Shown here: positions 46,816 through 58,800 of the stretch, in pieces
Position numbering within the stretch: position 1 is the first letter of the stretch
How the letters are laid out: the number at the start of each line of letters is the position of its first letter
Assembly: GCA_963971405.1 (NCBI GenBank)
Contig: OZ020485.1
Location: forward strand, 5,952,001-6,016,000
Direction: 5' to 3'
Origin: Psococerastis gibbosa
Taxonomy: Eukaryota > Arthropoda > Insecta > Psocodea > Psocidae
Length of the DNA: 64,000 nucleotides
Made by a program: the position numbers and the translations under genes
Notes under the pieces: model-generated
The model's database searches: none
Told to the model about the DNA's origin: nothing
What the model saw: the letters and a program-made list of their open reading frames with translations, nothing else

Positions 46816-47018
46816 ATTTTGGTCTGTGTTTATTTGATCTGTGGTCTATTTGGGTCTGTGGTCTTTTAGAGATTCGTCTCTGTGGTTTTTGGCTGAGCGC
46901 GTGTTTTTTATTAAATGGAGTCGAATAAATAAATGATTTTTAAAACGGAAAACTGATTTGTAATAACGAAGTTAGTTAGTTAATAGTTATTATTATTAGT
47001 TATTCGTTTTTCGGAACA
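46796..47018 (+). repeat. BEL/Pao 3' LTR
   Basis: Starts TGTCAAGAAAGAATG, ends TTTCGGAACA. It contains the last codons and stop of the polyprotein ORF. Confidence 0.93.
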
Positions 47019-47234
47019 ATTTCTCTTCAAGACGTAGAGGTAGACGTATTACTGGTACATTAATGTAGGGCGAAAGTTACCAGAACTATGACTGACAGAT
47101 AATAGGTCATCGAGGAGAATGACACGAGCATGGAGCGTCGTAAAAGTGGGAACAACCTGCATATGGACATGGACAGCTGTGAATTGCAATGCAATGCATC
47201 TTACAAAAAGCAACGCGAGAATCAAGGCAGAGAG

Positions 47235-47765
47235 TTTAAAATATTTTGTCGGGACATGATAACGCGCTGAGACAACCTGTCAGTCAAAGTGCGTGTCGAG
47301 TCCTGGTCACCTCCGAATTAATCGTGTGACTTTACTATGTTCGGTGGTTAGCCGGCCGCCTAACCAAGTTGAATCCAGCGGACCAGAGCAGGTTCAAAGA
47401 TGCAGATAACTTGGTAGTGTGCACAGTGCCGGTAGGGAAACATGGTAGGACTTGTCCTGGTCACCTCCGAACTAATCGTGTGACTTCACTGTGTTTCCCA
47501 AGTGGTTCGGAATCCACTATAACCAGGAGGCCCCTGTCCTATGGGCCCACACCGTGACCTGGGACTATGTCCATCCATACTACTACTATGTTCGGTGGTT
47601 CGGAATCCACTATAATGAGGAGGTCTACCCTGTCAGTCACTCCCCTGCTCCCTAGGAGTCTGCCCTTAGGGTGCCTCAAGTTAATAAACAGACTCACTCC
47701 GCCGCCAGGCTGAAAGGGTTGCTTAAAGCAGAAATACTGAAAGCAGGCGTTGGAAAACAAGACAA
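47235..47765 (-). repeat. R2 repeat copy 4 in gene 2 intron 1, internally duplicated
   Basis: Contains TCCTGGTCACCTCCGAA twice and GTGGTTCGGAATCCACTATA twice, then GAGTCTGCCCTTAGGGTGCC. Ends just beside exon 1 of gene 2. Confidence 0.65.
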
Positions 47766-47781
47766 AACAAGGGATCGTTAC

Positions 47782-47853
47782 CTTCCTCATCTCTGCTCCA
47801 ACGCTGGCAATAACCAGGAAGCTGGCGACAACTGAAACCCAGGCACGGCGCAT
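47782..47853 (-). CDS. Gene 2 exon 1 (signal peptide)
   Basis: MRRAWVSVVASFLVIASVGA then EMRK. It is 24 codons like gene 1, with donor gtaacg, weaker than gtaaga in gene 1. An R2 repeat ends about 20 bp into the intron. Confidence 0.75.
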
Positions 47854-47917
47854 GGTGTACTCGTATATTTTTTTAACAACAGAAGCTAATGTACTGAAGA
47901 GCTGTGGAAAATTTTCG

Positions 47918-47926
47918 CTTTATAAA
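47918..47926 (-). promoter_or_regulatory. TATA box of gene 2
   Basis: TTTATAAAG on the minus strand, 65 bp before the ATG. It sits in the same context as gene 1 (GGGCTCAT then TATA then AGCGA), so the core promoter was duplicated with the gene. Confidence 0.55.
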
Positions 47927-48890
47927 TGAGCCCGGCAGAGGGGCATCCATTCCCTCACCTACAAATATTAAGGTTGAGCTTCATCATAATTATGGTTCCA
48001 ACCTGACAATAATCATTTCCGGACACGATTTGCGGTTTTTGGCATAGGTCACTCGGCACCAGCTTTTTAGCTTCAACCTGATGTTCCCTATGATATTCGG
48101 GGTATTACTACCAGTATATTATAGGTACAGTACATTTGTGCCCTTTTCCTTATCGCTTTGGGAACTTGAGGGACTTCAACCCTTTCCAGGTTACACATTT
48201 CTTAACTCCGTTAGTTGAAGGTCCGAGTAGGCTGTATCATAGCATAGACACTCAACAACCGCCCCGCACAATTGCCAATTCACATCAGATATAACGTATT
48301 CGACAGGTTTTAGGCAATCTCTAGCATGTACACAGTGATTGAGACCATTTACACGGCAGAAGTAATGTTCTCGGACTGCAGCAGAGTGTTAAAGGACAAT
48401 ATTTCCAGGAAAAAACCCCGTATTAAGAGGAGATGGCAGCTAGACAAAAAATATGGGTACATAACTACATACATATATGCACGGTTCTTTTTTAAGAAGT
48501 TATTATGAATCTTTTAAAACGTAATTAGCTTAAGTTGCAGATAACTAGTATATAAATCAGAACAGATATTTTAATTTATTATTATTTTATTTATTAATTT
48601 TAATTTATTCGTAAAAGATACAGTACTTTTATATTAATTAATTATTAATTATTAGTTTCATATAAATTTATTGTGGTTGAATATTGCTGTGGAATACCTT
48701 ATCTACATGATGGATGATTGCTGTTGGTCATTTCACAGGGAACAACAAAACTTTTTTCTTTAGTTTTTAATTTTTATTCATAATTTTTTTTTAGAAATAT
48801 TGACGTGTAACTATAGAAATAATTAGATTACTCGTGACTTCGTGGTATTTCATTTTAATAAACCAAAAACAAAAACTTAGGAGTTTTAGA

Positions 48891-49137
48891 AAAACTTGTT
48901 ATAACAACCCGAATTAGTAAAACCCAAATAATCGTTAATGCATTTGCATCTTCTCCTCGAGTTGAGCAAGTCTCAAATTGCAGATAAGGTGTAACTGTAG
49001 TGGGTTTCCCTCTGTAGATGGCAGTTCTTGCCGAAAGCGCTCAGAATTTTATACTAACACAAGTGGGTTTCTTAGACAAAGTTAATTTCTTAACGATTAT
49101 TTGGGTTTTACTAATTCGGGTTGTTATAACAAGTTTT
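48891..49137. mobile_element. Element with perfect 48-bp inverted termini
   Basis: Arms 48891-48938 and 49090-49137 are exact inverse copies (starting AAAACTTGTTATAACAACCC). It is absent from the matching part of the first duplication unit near 37.7 kb, so it arrived after the duplication or was lost from the other copy. Confidence 0.75.
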
Positions 49138-49760
49138 TTCTTTATGTGTAACTGTAGCCTATAATGAATACCATATTGGGAGAAAATTGTGGGTGATACG
49201 AAAACTGATATGGAATAATCTTTCAGCACCCAAAAGTACATGAGATTTAGGTAACATAAAAATACCTTTAAAAAAAATTTCCGTTGGCCACTCAAATGTA
49301 TGTGTCCTTGTGTTAATTAGGATTATGTTCGCAAACATAATTAAATTAATAATGGGTTGACATGATCTGCGTCAGCAAAATAATTCACAAATGGCATTGG
49401 AGACTGCCGGGTCGTTTAAACAACAAATCACTACCTTCCTGTACCTAATAACTTAATTAGTGTTAGGACAACAATATACTCTACCTACTCATTCATTCCA
49501 TGCAAAAGAATCGAAATCATCAAGGCTATGTTACTGATGAGGTGAATAGCCTACTAATGCGTTTTCAGGAATTTGTGAATAAAGACGAAACCGACTACCA
49601 GCCACAAGCTAAATAATGGTTGCACTTACCTTCAACATGTTTTGAATAACATTACTATTATTGTTTTAAACATAATAACGATAGTATTCGCAATTAATAT
49701 ATATTGCTTGCTATAGTGTTAAAATAATGAGAGCGTCTACAGACATGTGAAGAAAATGTC

Positions 49761-49872
49761 TTAGATGATCCGGAGCCAGATTATGCTTAAGAAAGCACCA
49801 GCAGCGCAGCCAATGGATATGAATAAGGAAGCCAGTGAAGATACCACTTCTTGCTCATCTCTCCCCACCATT
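49761..49872 (-). CDS. ENT exon 11 (TM11, stop)
   Basis: Encodes RDEQEVVSSLASLFISIGCA and a final hydrophobic helix ending WLRII, then TAA at 49763-49761. It mirrors the small-residue-rich C-terminal helix of ENTs. Acceptor attctag. Confidence 0.93.
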
Positions 49873-52800
49873 CTAGAATTAAAACATCTCAAATTATCCT
49901 TTTGCGCAAGTACTCGATTACCAAGCGTTCGAACTCGTAGAAATATATTAACTGGAACGGCGGGAGATATAATATCCCTTAATCATAAGCCAACTTTCAG
50001 AGATAAGTACCAATGTAAAAAATATCCTGGGCGTGGTCAAAACTCTGTACTTAGCTTAAGTAGGCTATTCAGCCAGCGAAATTGCGTACTAAACTTGTGC
50101 AGGCCATACTGGCCGCCATATTGATTACGGTCTACAGCCCCGGGATGTTCGAACCACGTGTCAAGCACCAAATCCAAATTCCAGTGACCAATGAGTGAAA
50201 AGAACTAAATACAAAAAGGTTACACCTACCTTTGAAAACTCCCGATTGAACTGAGAGCGACGAGAAATGTTACTAACTTCACTAAATTGCTTAGAGAAAG
50301 CTTTCTACACTGTCACTGAGGCACTAGCACAATGACAATGACAGAACTACCTGATTTTGACAATTTTACTTTATACTTTCTTGTCGATTACTTGTTAATT
50401 ACTTGATTGTATAATTTAACACCATATTAACCACCATATAATAACGTATTGCCCTTTCATATTTAATAGTAATTTCCATAAACATACCTTGGAGCGTTTA
50501 TGAGAATATTATTGGTCATGTAGCCGTTGGTTAGCCCAAACAGACAGGTAAGTGCAATGTACACAGAGTTGTAGGGTATTAGAACGGGCAGGTGAAACCG
50601 GGGGTTGGCATTGCAGAGTAGAAATGCCGGAATGAATACCACTCGGATCAATGTCACCCAGAAAGTCACCCATTCACGTTCAAAAGGCTGTAACAATCCA
50701 TCAATACGAGAAATAAGACACTTCTCAGATTGAGCAATTCAATGAAGTCAATTATAAAGGCGCTAATACGCCATCCATATAAAAAATTTAAAAAAAAATA
50801 CAAATAATTAAATAATATAATGTTTAATAATAGCCTAATAAATGTTGGCTTCTTTACTACTGTATTATAGAACTTTGTTCAAAACAGACAATTTTCATGT
50901 TTTATGTTTGTACAATAATTAATCGATTCACTTTTGAGGCAAACTGAGGCCTCGAAAATTTATATTAAAGAAAGGAGAAACATGCTACAAAATGGTGGAA
51001 GAAAGCAGTGGCAACCATAGTCACTACAAATTTTGCGGACCCACGTAGCATTATCAAGATTGCAATGATAAACCCATGGCAAGGCACATGGCGGGGCCCC
51101 CCAGAACTACGAAAGTAAGCTACGTGCTAATTAAACCATTTATAGAAAAATGGCAGACATCATATCGAATTGTGCAGAAGAGGTATAACCTTAGCTAGGC
51201 GGACTTATCACATAATTACCGAATGCCCTGCTTACACTACAGCCAGACTCTTTCTGCCAAATCTCACACGCTGCAACACTTCATTTTGACTTGGGGACAG
51301 CCATGCCCCGGTCACTGCTACCATAAATTTCATCATATCTTCAAGTGCCATGAAACATATACATAATAAATACCATAACACCGACCTGCACATATACTCA
51401 AAAGAGTCCCTCACCATAGCATTGGAATATTAATTATTTTGATAACGGATTAAAGGTATTACAGGGTACAGATAAATTTTACAATAACAAAAACATATGT
51501 ATTGTAGTATCAATTAAATCAGAGCGTAATAAATTAACCTACAATAGTTACTAAATTTTTTGGGGGGGGGCATCCCATCCGTCCATGCGGTAGGTTAAAA
51601 AGAGTTTAATTGCATACATTAACCAACCTAATCTTTAATTAGGCGGGTATTCTACTGGTCAATTCTACTTCAAATTTGAGTTGAGATTTTTGTTTTACTC
51701 TATGACATTCTCAATTTTAATTTCCTCATGTTAAAATTGATCAATGATCATAGAGTAAAATCACGCGTTGCAAACAATAACAATCTAAAATTAAACAATG
51801 GCGTCGTTTAGAGATGTTTAATAATTTAAATTAATTTCTTGAGAACGATTAATTAGTAGTTTAAATCACAAAATTTCTTGTAGATTATAAAATTGAAAGA
51901 AAGACGGCGGGCAAACTTACAAATTTGGAAAAAATTTAAAACAAAAATGATGAATTGTTGAAAACAAGGGGAATGGGGTGCAAAAATAAATAATGCAACC
52001 TTGATGAGTTTCCGTCAATGACAAAATCAAAGTAGAAGTAAAATTGACTAGTGGAATACCCGCCTAAGGTTGTGGAATCAGGCTGAACCTACGTATACCT
52101 CGTATGCCAAGTAACAATCGAACATCAATATGAGGATTAAAATCCCTGAATTTCATGATTAACCAATAATCTGTCTATTGGATTATAAATAAAGCTGGTG
52201 GAAAAAATCTTACCCATTTAATTTTTCCAGCGACAATCCGTCCAATATAATCCCAAATACTAAAAACGAGAAATGCAACAACAGGGACGAAGTACTTATC
52301 TGAAAAAGAAAATAATTATTTAATCTAAGAACAATGATGCTCAATTCTACAAGTAGTGATAACACATAAGGTCTGACGAGAACTGAAATTAGTCACAATG
52401 TTACCTAACCTAACCTATGTTGCAGCATTATGTGATATTTCTTGAGATATTTGATGTTTACACTTATATAGCTTTTCCCCTCCAATTGTCTCTTAACTAC
52501 TATAAGTAAGTTTGTAATTCAAATGATCCTTAAGTCTCTTACCAGTCCAAGGAGTTTTTTCTAGTGAAGAGATCAATACAGTAAGAGATGGATAAATGGA
52601 AATAGTAATAATGTAACACAGCATCCCAGATATGCAATATATCCAAGTCTGTAAGAAATTTTGCAAAGGATTAATAAATAAACTACCTATACGCATGTAT
52701 AACGTATATCCAAGATTAGTTACTTTCGGCAGCCCCTTGTAACTCAATTTCGAGTTTGATAACCTACTAGTAGCTTGACTCAATTAAATCTAAACATAAA

Positions 52801-55800
52801 AATGTCCTGCAAAACAGAAAACTTTTCCCTTATAAAAAATATGAAAAATTCGGCAATAGGTTGTTTTTCTGATATTTATCACTGGATTTGTTATGGCCGG
52901 CTATCCCAAGTTTCCATGAATAGTAGTACACAAATTTTGATGGTCCGAACTAATAAGAATTTCATCATAATGCTGCCGAACAAATTAATTAACTTTTGAG
53001 TCCACACGTATTTAAATAAGAATGAAATGGCCAACATAGCTGAACTGTCTTTCACAATATCAGTTTCCAATAGAACTGATGGGCCTTCTGCTTTCAGAAA
53101 GTTTCGTTGAATAGTCCTAACCGAAAAGGTCGAACTCGGACACGCCATACACACGCTAATAAGGTGACCATTCCATTGGCTATTTCCAAAAACAGTGACG
53201 TGGTAGCAGACATTCAAGACTTAGGTGGCGTTTCCACCGACCTCGCATTGCAGAATTGACGGAAATGTTTATTTTCCTCTATGCCATAGTTAAAATTGAT
53301 CAATGATCATACAGTAAAATCACAAAAAAACAAACTAAAATTAAAAAATGGCGTCATGGGATATGTTAAGTACAAACATTTTAATAGATTTCTATAAAAA
53401 GAAAAATTCTAATTTTCGTCAATGTCATTTCCATTCTGCAATGCGAGATCGGTGGAAACGCAACCTAAGTCTTGAATGTCTGCTACCACGTCACTGTTTT
53501 TGGAAATAGCCCTAGCCGGTCAATGGAATGGGCGCCTTATTAATGCTTACCCTTTTAAAAACATGAACGACACTGATTTGCGGCAACAGTGGACCATCAT
53601 TTTCAACTCCTTCCGCAGGATCATAGGCGAGAGTATTCGCAGGCGCTTTGACTAGTAAATGGAATTTGAAAAATAACTAAAAAGAAATATTTGTCATTAA
53701 CATGTTTTTTTCTTATATGAAAGATGCACGGCGCACATCCCGCGCTCATCTTATTTCCAAAGATATAAAATAGAATATACATGTGTCGCCGAAACATAAA
53801 CTAAGTGACGCTGATAGCAGTGAAAAGAAAGGGGAAATGCGGGGAACGGCCAAAGGAAATGACAACGGTTGTCAAAGGAGACGTGACCGAGTTTGTTGAG
53901 CTCCAACATTAAAAAAAGAAAAGAAAATTGCGGCAAATGAAGAAGAAATATACAATCCAGCATGCAGGTTTGTCAACAGAACCAATGCAGTAAGTTTCTG
54001 CGCATTTGGGTCGTATTCCAAATAGCTTGATTATGACAATGATTAGCTTATGACGAGAGCCTCTAAGCTCAATCACGGTCACCACTTTTGCCGCTTCATT
54101 GTTTACGCTGGGTCGCTTATCTTACCCGCCTGGTTATTGCCAACTCCAGGCACACTTCAGAGAGTTCTAAAGATGGGGATTGCCTTAAGGATAACCCTCG
54201 TTATTAGAAAGCAGGTATTGTAGTGTACGGAAGCGGCAGAAGGGATGTAGGCTGTGGAAATTAGGTCACCTTCGGTGCAAAGCCACAACTACGGCAACTT
54301 GGTGCTCTCTTAGACTACATTAGGTTAGGTTACATGAAAGTAGTTACAAAGGAAAAAGGAAAAATTTTGAGACACATATATATTGCCTAGTCATAATAAA
54401 CTTTTTTTCTACCGACTAAAGAGACGATTTCAGGAGAAAATGCGGCATGATCAGAACTGGCGGGAATAAGGATGATTTAAGTTCGGCGAATCGATCAATA
54501 ATAGGATAGTAAATCAAATGTACTTACCGATTGTGACATATAGTAATATGCAAGAAGACTAAGAGCAACCACGAAATTGGCTATATTAAAATACAGTAGA
54601 GCTGAGTGTGTAGAAGAAGCACCGACAGATAAAGCACCTATGTAAACAATAGCTGGGAAAATCCCTCCGAGCGCCTGCCCGCTCACCACAGCAGATATGT
54701 ATCTTGTAGATATTTTACAGGCTAATCCAAGGAGACTAGCTTGTAGGATTGCACCCATCACTGAAAAGAGCAAAACATAGAAGTAAGACCCGGTGCTACT
54801 ATGAAAGACATGAACTGCCGATTTTGTGAACTAGGAGAAGAAACTGCGGAAAACTGCTTCTGGGGAGAAAGACTTAGGACTTTGGGAAGCGCCTTTCTGC
54901 ACATTTCTGACGTGACACATGTGACACTTTTATGGGTGCTGAAGTTTGTGACCAGAACTAGAGTAAACGAACGCTTGAATTAACATGTGTGACATTGTAT
55001 ATTTCTTGTAAAAGACATAAAATATGATAGGACTGCTTAATAAGAGCCTGAATATACCCTTTGAACTTTTTATTCACCACGGATGGTCGTAGCCACTCCT
55101 GATTCACTATACCAACATATAAATAGGAAAGCATGTATGCGTTCTTTTACATTGGTAGTGAGCATTAATTATAAGGGAGGATTTCCAAGCAAAATTCCCT
55201 TTTTTTCTTCAACATCTGCGGTAGACATCCAATCTATATACAAGTAGCACTACATAGATTTATAAAATTGCATTTCAGAGGCTCAGTAGCAACTTCTACG
55301 TTGAACGTCCCATTGCACCGACCTCGCTTTTCATAATGCAAGTGCATGACGTGGTAGCAGACATCATTATTAAGTCTCTGCCAATAAGGAGACTATAATG
55401 TAGATACTTAACTTATCTATTATAAATTAAGTTATGACATGGTAGAGACTTATTAATGATGTCTCCTACCACGTCATGCACTTGCATTATGAAAAACGAG
55501 GTCGGTGGAATAGTCGCCTTAGGCCGGATTCTGCTGCTTCATAAACATAAAAGTAACTTTGGAACTAAATAACTATGCCTGTCAAATGGGTAACTAGGCT
55601 AGGAGGATGTTACTTACTGATGAAATTTAAATAATGGAAACTTCCCTAGGCTTACAAACATGATTCGACTAGGCTATCAACGCAAATTGCGTTTCTACGT
55701 ATAGTCAAATTGGAAATACCTAATTAAATATTGTACAAAGCCAAGTAAGGCAAATAAACTTTCTTACCATTTATAACAACAACAGTCAGGATCGTAACTA

Positions 55801-58800
55801 TAAAAAAGGCGTTCTGCCCTGAAACAAGTGAAAAATATATTATTATTCAATATATTCTTCATTATTCAAAAACAGTTACATTGTTTGTTCATGCGTGTCA
55901 TTAAAGCCGAGTAGACTTGATAGCCAAACGGGACACTCACGTCTGCCAATTCCCAGCAGATTCGATAAAGAGTTTTGCACGTTTTAACGGGAACTTGGCA
56001 ATTTCACCTATGATGTACACGGTCACTGGGAACATTGATCATAACTAATAAGGGTACACAAGACTCAGATTGTTCTCTTGCCATGTTGCTGCAGCACGAG
56101 TTGGCTACGAACATGATGCAATGTGTTTCCTTTTGTTTCATCGGAAGCAGAGAATCTGCAAACAGACAATACACGATTACGACACCTGTCCCTTTTGACT
56201 ACCCCTGCTGCTTTTGGCCCACCTGCTCGGGCGCAGCGCGGGGTACCAAACGTAGTTTGAGGCTCTTACTCCCTAAACTCCACTCCCATACCGCAGCAGA
56301 ACTTGCTGAACCTGCAGCTATAGATAGAAGTTTGTAGTACTTAATATTGATGGTTAAGAGATAGCGGTGGTGCGTGTCTAAAACAGACAGAAAGCAGCGG
56401 CAGTAAAAATGTTGCAGAAGCCTGATCGAGGCGATTATAATACCGGTATTTATTTAATCCCCTGGTAATAAAAAAGTAATCAAGATAATTTTAAAATGGA
56501 AAGTGCTATTCAAAATTTGTTTGTTTACAGTTATAATCCTAGGGTATTTATTTAACCCCGGTATTATAATCGCCTCGATCAGCCTGCAGGAAGGATAAAG
56601 AGCTTGATTCGAGTATTAGTACAACTTATAGACTAAGGGGGGTGGGGAGGTCTTACAAACAAAATTCAGAGTAACTGCAGTCCGTCAAGCTGCGGAGCGG
56701 TGATTTGGAGACGAGTAGCTGGGGGAAGAAAACACATTTTAATGCATACAAGCTATGCAAATGGTTATAAATGAAGTATTAATTTTGATAGAATACATTA
56801 TGAATGCAGCCATCTCCATTCGTAGTGTCTCACACAGTCACATGCATCGCATGATATAATATATATATCGCGTGATACGATAATGATCAGTAAATTCACG
56901 CGTTTGAGCCGAAATGAATACAAGTATCAACGCACTAGCCATGTAAGGAAAACAATCCTGGGACGAGACATTAAATTACTCACTCATTGTTTCATGTCAT
57001 TTCATCATCATTTTTTCAGTAAGAATTTTCAATTTCGGACTTTCTACGAAAGTTTTACATAAAAACGTTCTTCGGTTACAATGAGGATAAAGGTGTGATT
57101 CAATATCTTACATGCGTCTGTGTCGACAATCACCAAGGCGGTAGTGAGAATAAAGCTCGCTAAAATGGCCCCCAAAGAACCAAACATCCGTAGCTCCAAA
57201 GATATCCTGAAAATTCACATAAGTTTTAGACGATTATAAAATATAAAACCCTGTATATGTTGAAAGTTGAAACTATTTACGGTCAAAGTACTCCAACAAC
57301 TCTTTAATTTTACGACAAATAATAGTTAATATTGGTATTTTCATTATTATGGTTACTATTTTTCGATGAGGCCTTTTATGGACGTACTATAGGTTCATTG
57401 AACAGTACCCAATGTCAATAGCCCCACTGATTTTCAGACTTTCTTCGCATTGTTTTCGCATTCTTTCTGGCACATATATCAACGTACAACCATGGGCAAC
57501 CAGTTGCTTGTAACACACGTATGTACACAATTATCTGAATTATCGAAACCACTGACGCAACAAGATACACATGGTTCAGTTTAGTTTCTTGGTCTGCATT
57601 CTATTGCATATCAACCTTCCACTAGAAACAATATGTTTCCACAAGCTTTGGCCAATGACCCCTCCTTTCTGTTAGTACAGAATCAAATCTAGTAAAATGG
57701 ACATCAGGACATGTAGAGTAGTGGAACGGACTCTGACTTTCACCCGAAAGGTTGTTGGTTCGAGTCCTACACTATAAATTTTCTGGCCATGCTTCGGAGG
57801 GCATGTAAATCAGGCGGTCCCGGGCTTTCCTAGTTGATTGTAAGAGAGGGCTTTATAGCCATAACTCCGCTGGGTTGGTTTAGTAATAGAACAAAACAAG
57901 TCATTATTTATTTATTGATTTAAAATTGAGCAATACCGTTTTTTATTGTTATAAAGTATTTGGTATAAAACGAGAATTAGCTATAATCTTCACATTTTAC
58001 CTCATACTCCCCCATGATATTTTTAAAATCCATGTATATAATGTCGATTGTACTTCTATACTTCTAGCTTACCTGTGGGCATACATGGAGTTGAGGAACA
58101 TAAACAAAACAGATGGTCCGGCAGCAGCAATTGTGACGTATGATGTGAACTCCGCTTGCAGAGTCGTCATATTCGAATTTGTTTCATTACTTGCAGCATC
58201 TCTCAACTTATACATCCAGTACTGAAAATAAACAATTAAAAAAAAATCAAAATTTTCCACTGTTTATACACGTACTGTAGGGTTTAAGGGTAAATGGACA
58301 CCCCTCATCCCACTATGCGTTTTTTTTTGTACAACGTCGAAATCATAGGAAATATCCGTTGTAGAGCATTCCTTAGAAGAAATACGTCTAAGCATTTTTT
58401 TTTTTATTTAAATGATATGTGGCTGTCACTAGAGTTTTCGAACTGCTTCCTTAGGAAGCCCTCACCAGCGGGTTTTTTCACAAAGCGATTTCGATAATTG
58501 TGGCTAATTTGTACTGTATTATAGGCACATGCATCATCTCAACATAACATCTGCTTGAACATGTGCTAATGTTTATGTCCTCATATACCTTTAAAGTAAC
58601 AGGTAGGCCTAGCCTAGGAGTACTTTATAATTTGAAGCAGCCCGGCTATGTAAAAGGGAATAGCGAAACTTTCTTAAATGTAGTTTAACTGGAGCCAGCG
58701 CCAAACCGATGCCAATAACTACTATCTCACGTTCTGGCCCAGCTGTGCGGCTGTTGAACCAGCAACAGCAGTTCCAAGGTTTACATTCCCGTGTAGATAA

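Larger units (their letters stand above)
42049..47018 (+). mobile_element. BEL/Pao LTR retrotransposon, full length, 5-bp target duplication
   Basis: A 4970-bp element between ATTTC target duplications (42044-42048 and 47019-47023). LTRs start TGTCA and end AACA. The 5' LTR is 202 bp and the 3' LTR 223 bp; the difference is a 4-bp and a 17-bp insertion in the 3' copy, with only about two substitutions otherwise, so the insertion is fairly recent. The tRNA primer site TGGCGACCGTGA (tRNA-Arg type) follows the 5' LTR directly. A purine tract GGGGTGGGAG precedes the 3' LTR. It lies in intron 1 of gene 2, in the opposite orientation. Confidence 0.95.
40192..47853 (-). pseudogene. Gene 2: tandem duplicate of gene 1 with transposon-replaced C-terminus
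   Basis: Exons: 47853-47782, 41659-41522, 40988-40851, 40299-40192. The first three match gene 1 in length (72, 138, 138), phase and splice position and stay open. The fourth starts like gene 1 (GTVLQFNGVQPD) but at about 40257 runs into an R1 repeat read antisense, adding about 23 foreign residues ending SVDFDEF before TAG. The product would be 151 residues and lacks the last ~49 residues of gene 1's exon 4. The second cysteine of the ACFLDC motif is Gly (ACFLEG). The last acceptor is weak (ttttaag). Intron 1 holds an antisense BEL element. It may be a dying gene or a transcribed chimaera; transcript data would decide. Confidence 0.7.
40192..49575. repeat. Tandem duplication unit 2
   Basis: Head-to-tail partner of unit 1. 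It ends 186 bp before the ENT stop codon. The most similar stretches outside exons (38400-38570 and 49320-49495) are diverged, so the duplication is not recent. Confidence 0.8.

Noticed and set aside
57715-57780. A tRNA gene, from the GGTTCGAGTCC B-box
   Set aside because: No acceptor stem or full cloverleaf. A homologous stretch lies at 59.75 kb, so it is a SINE.
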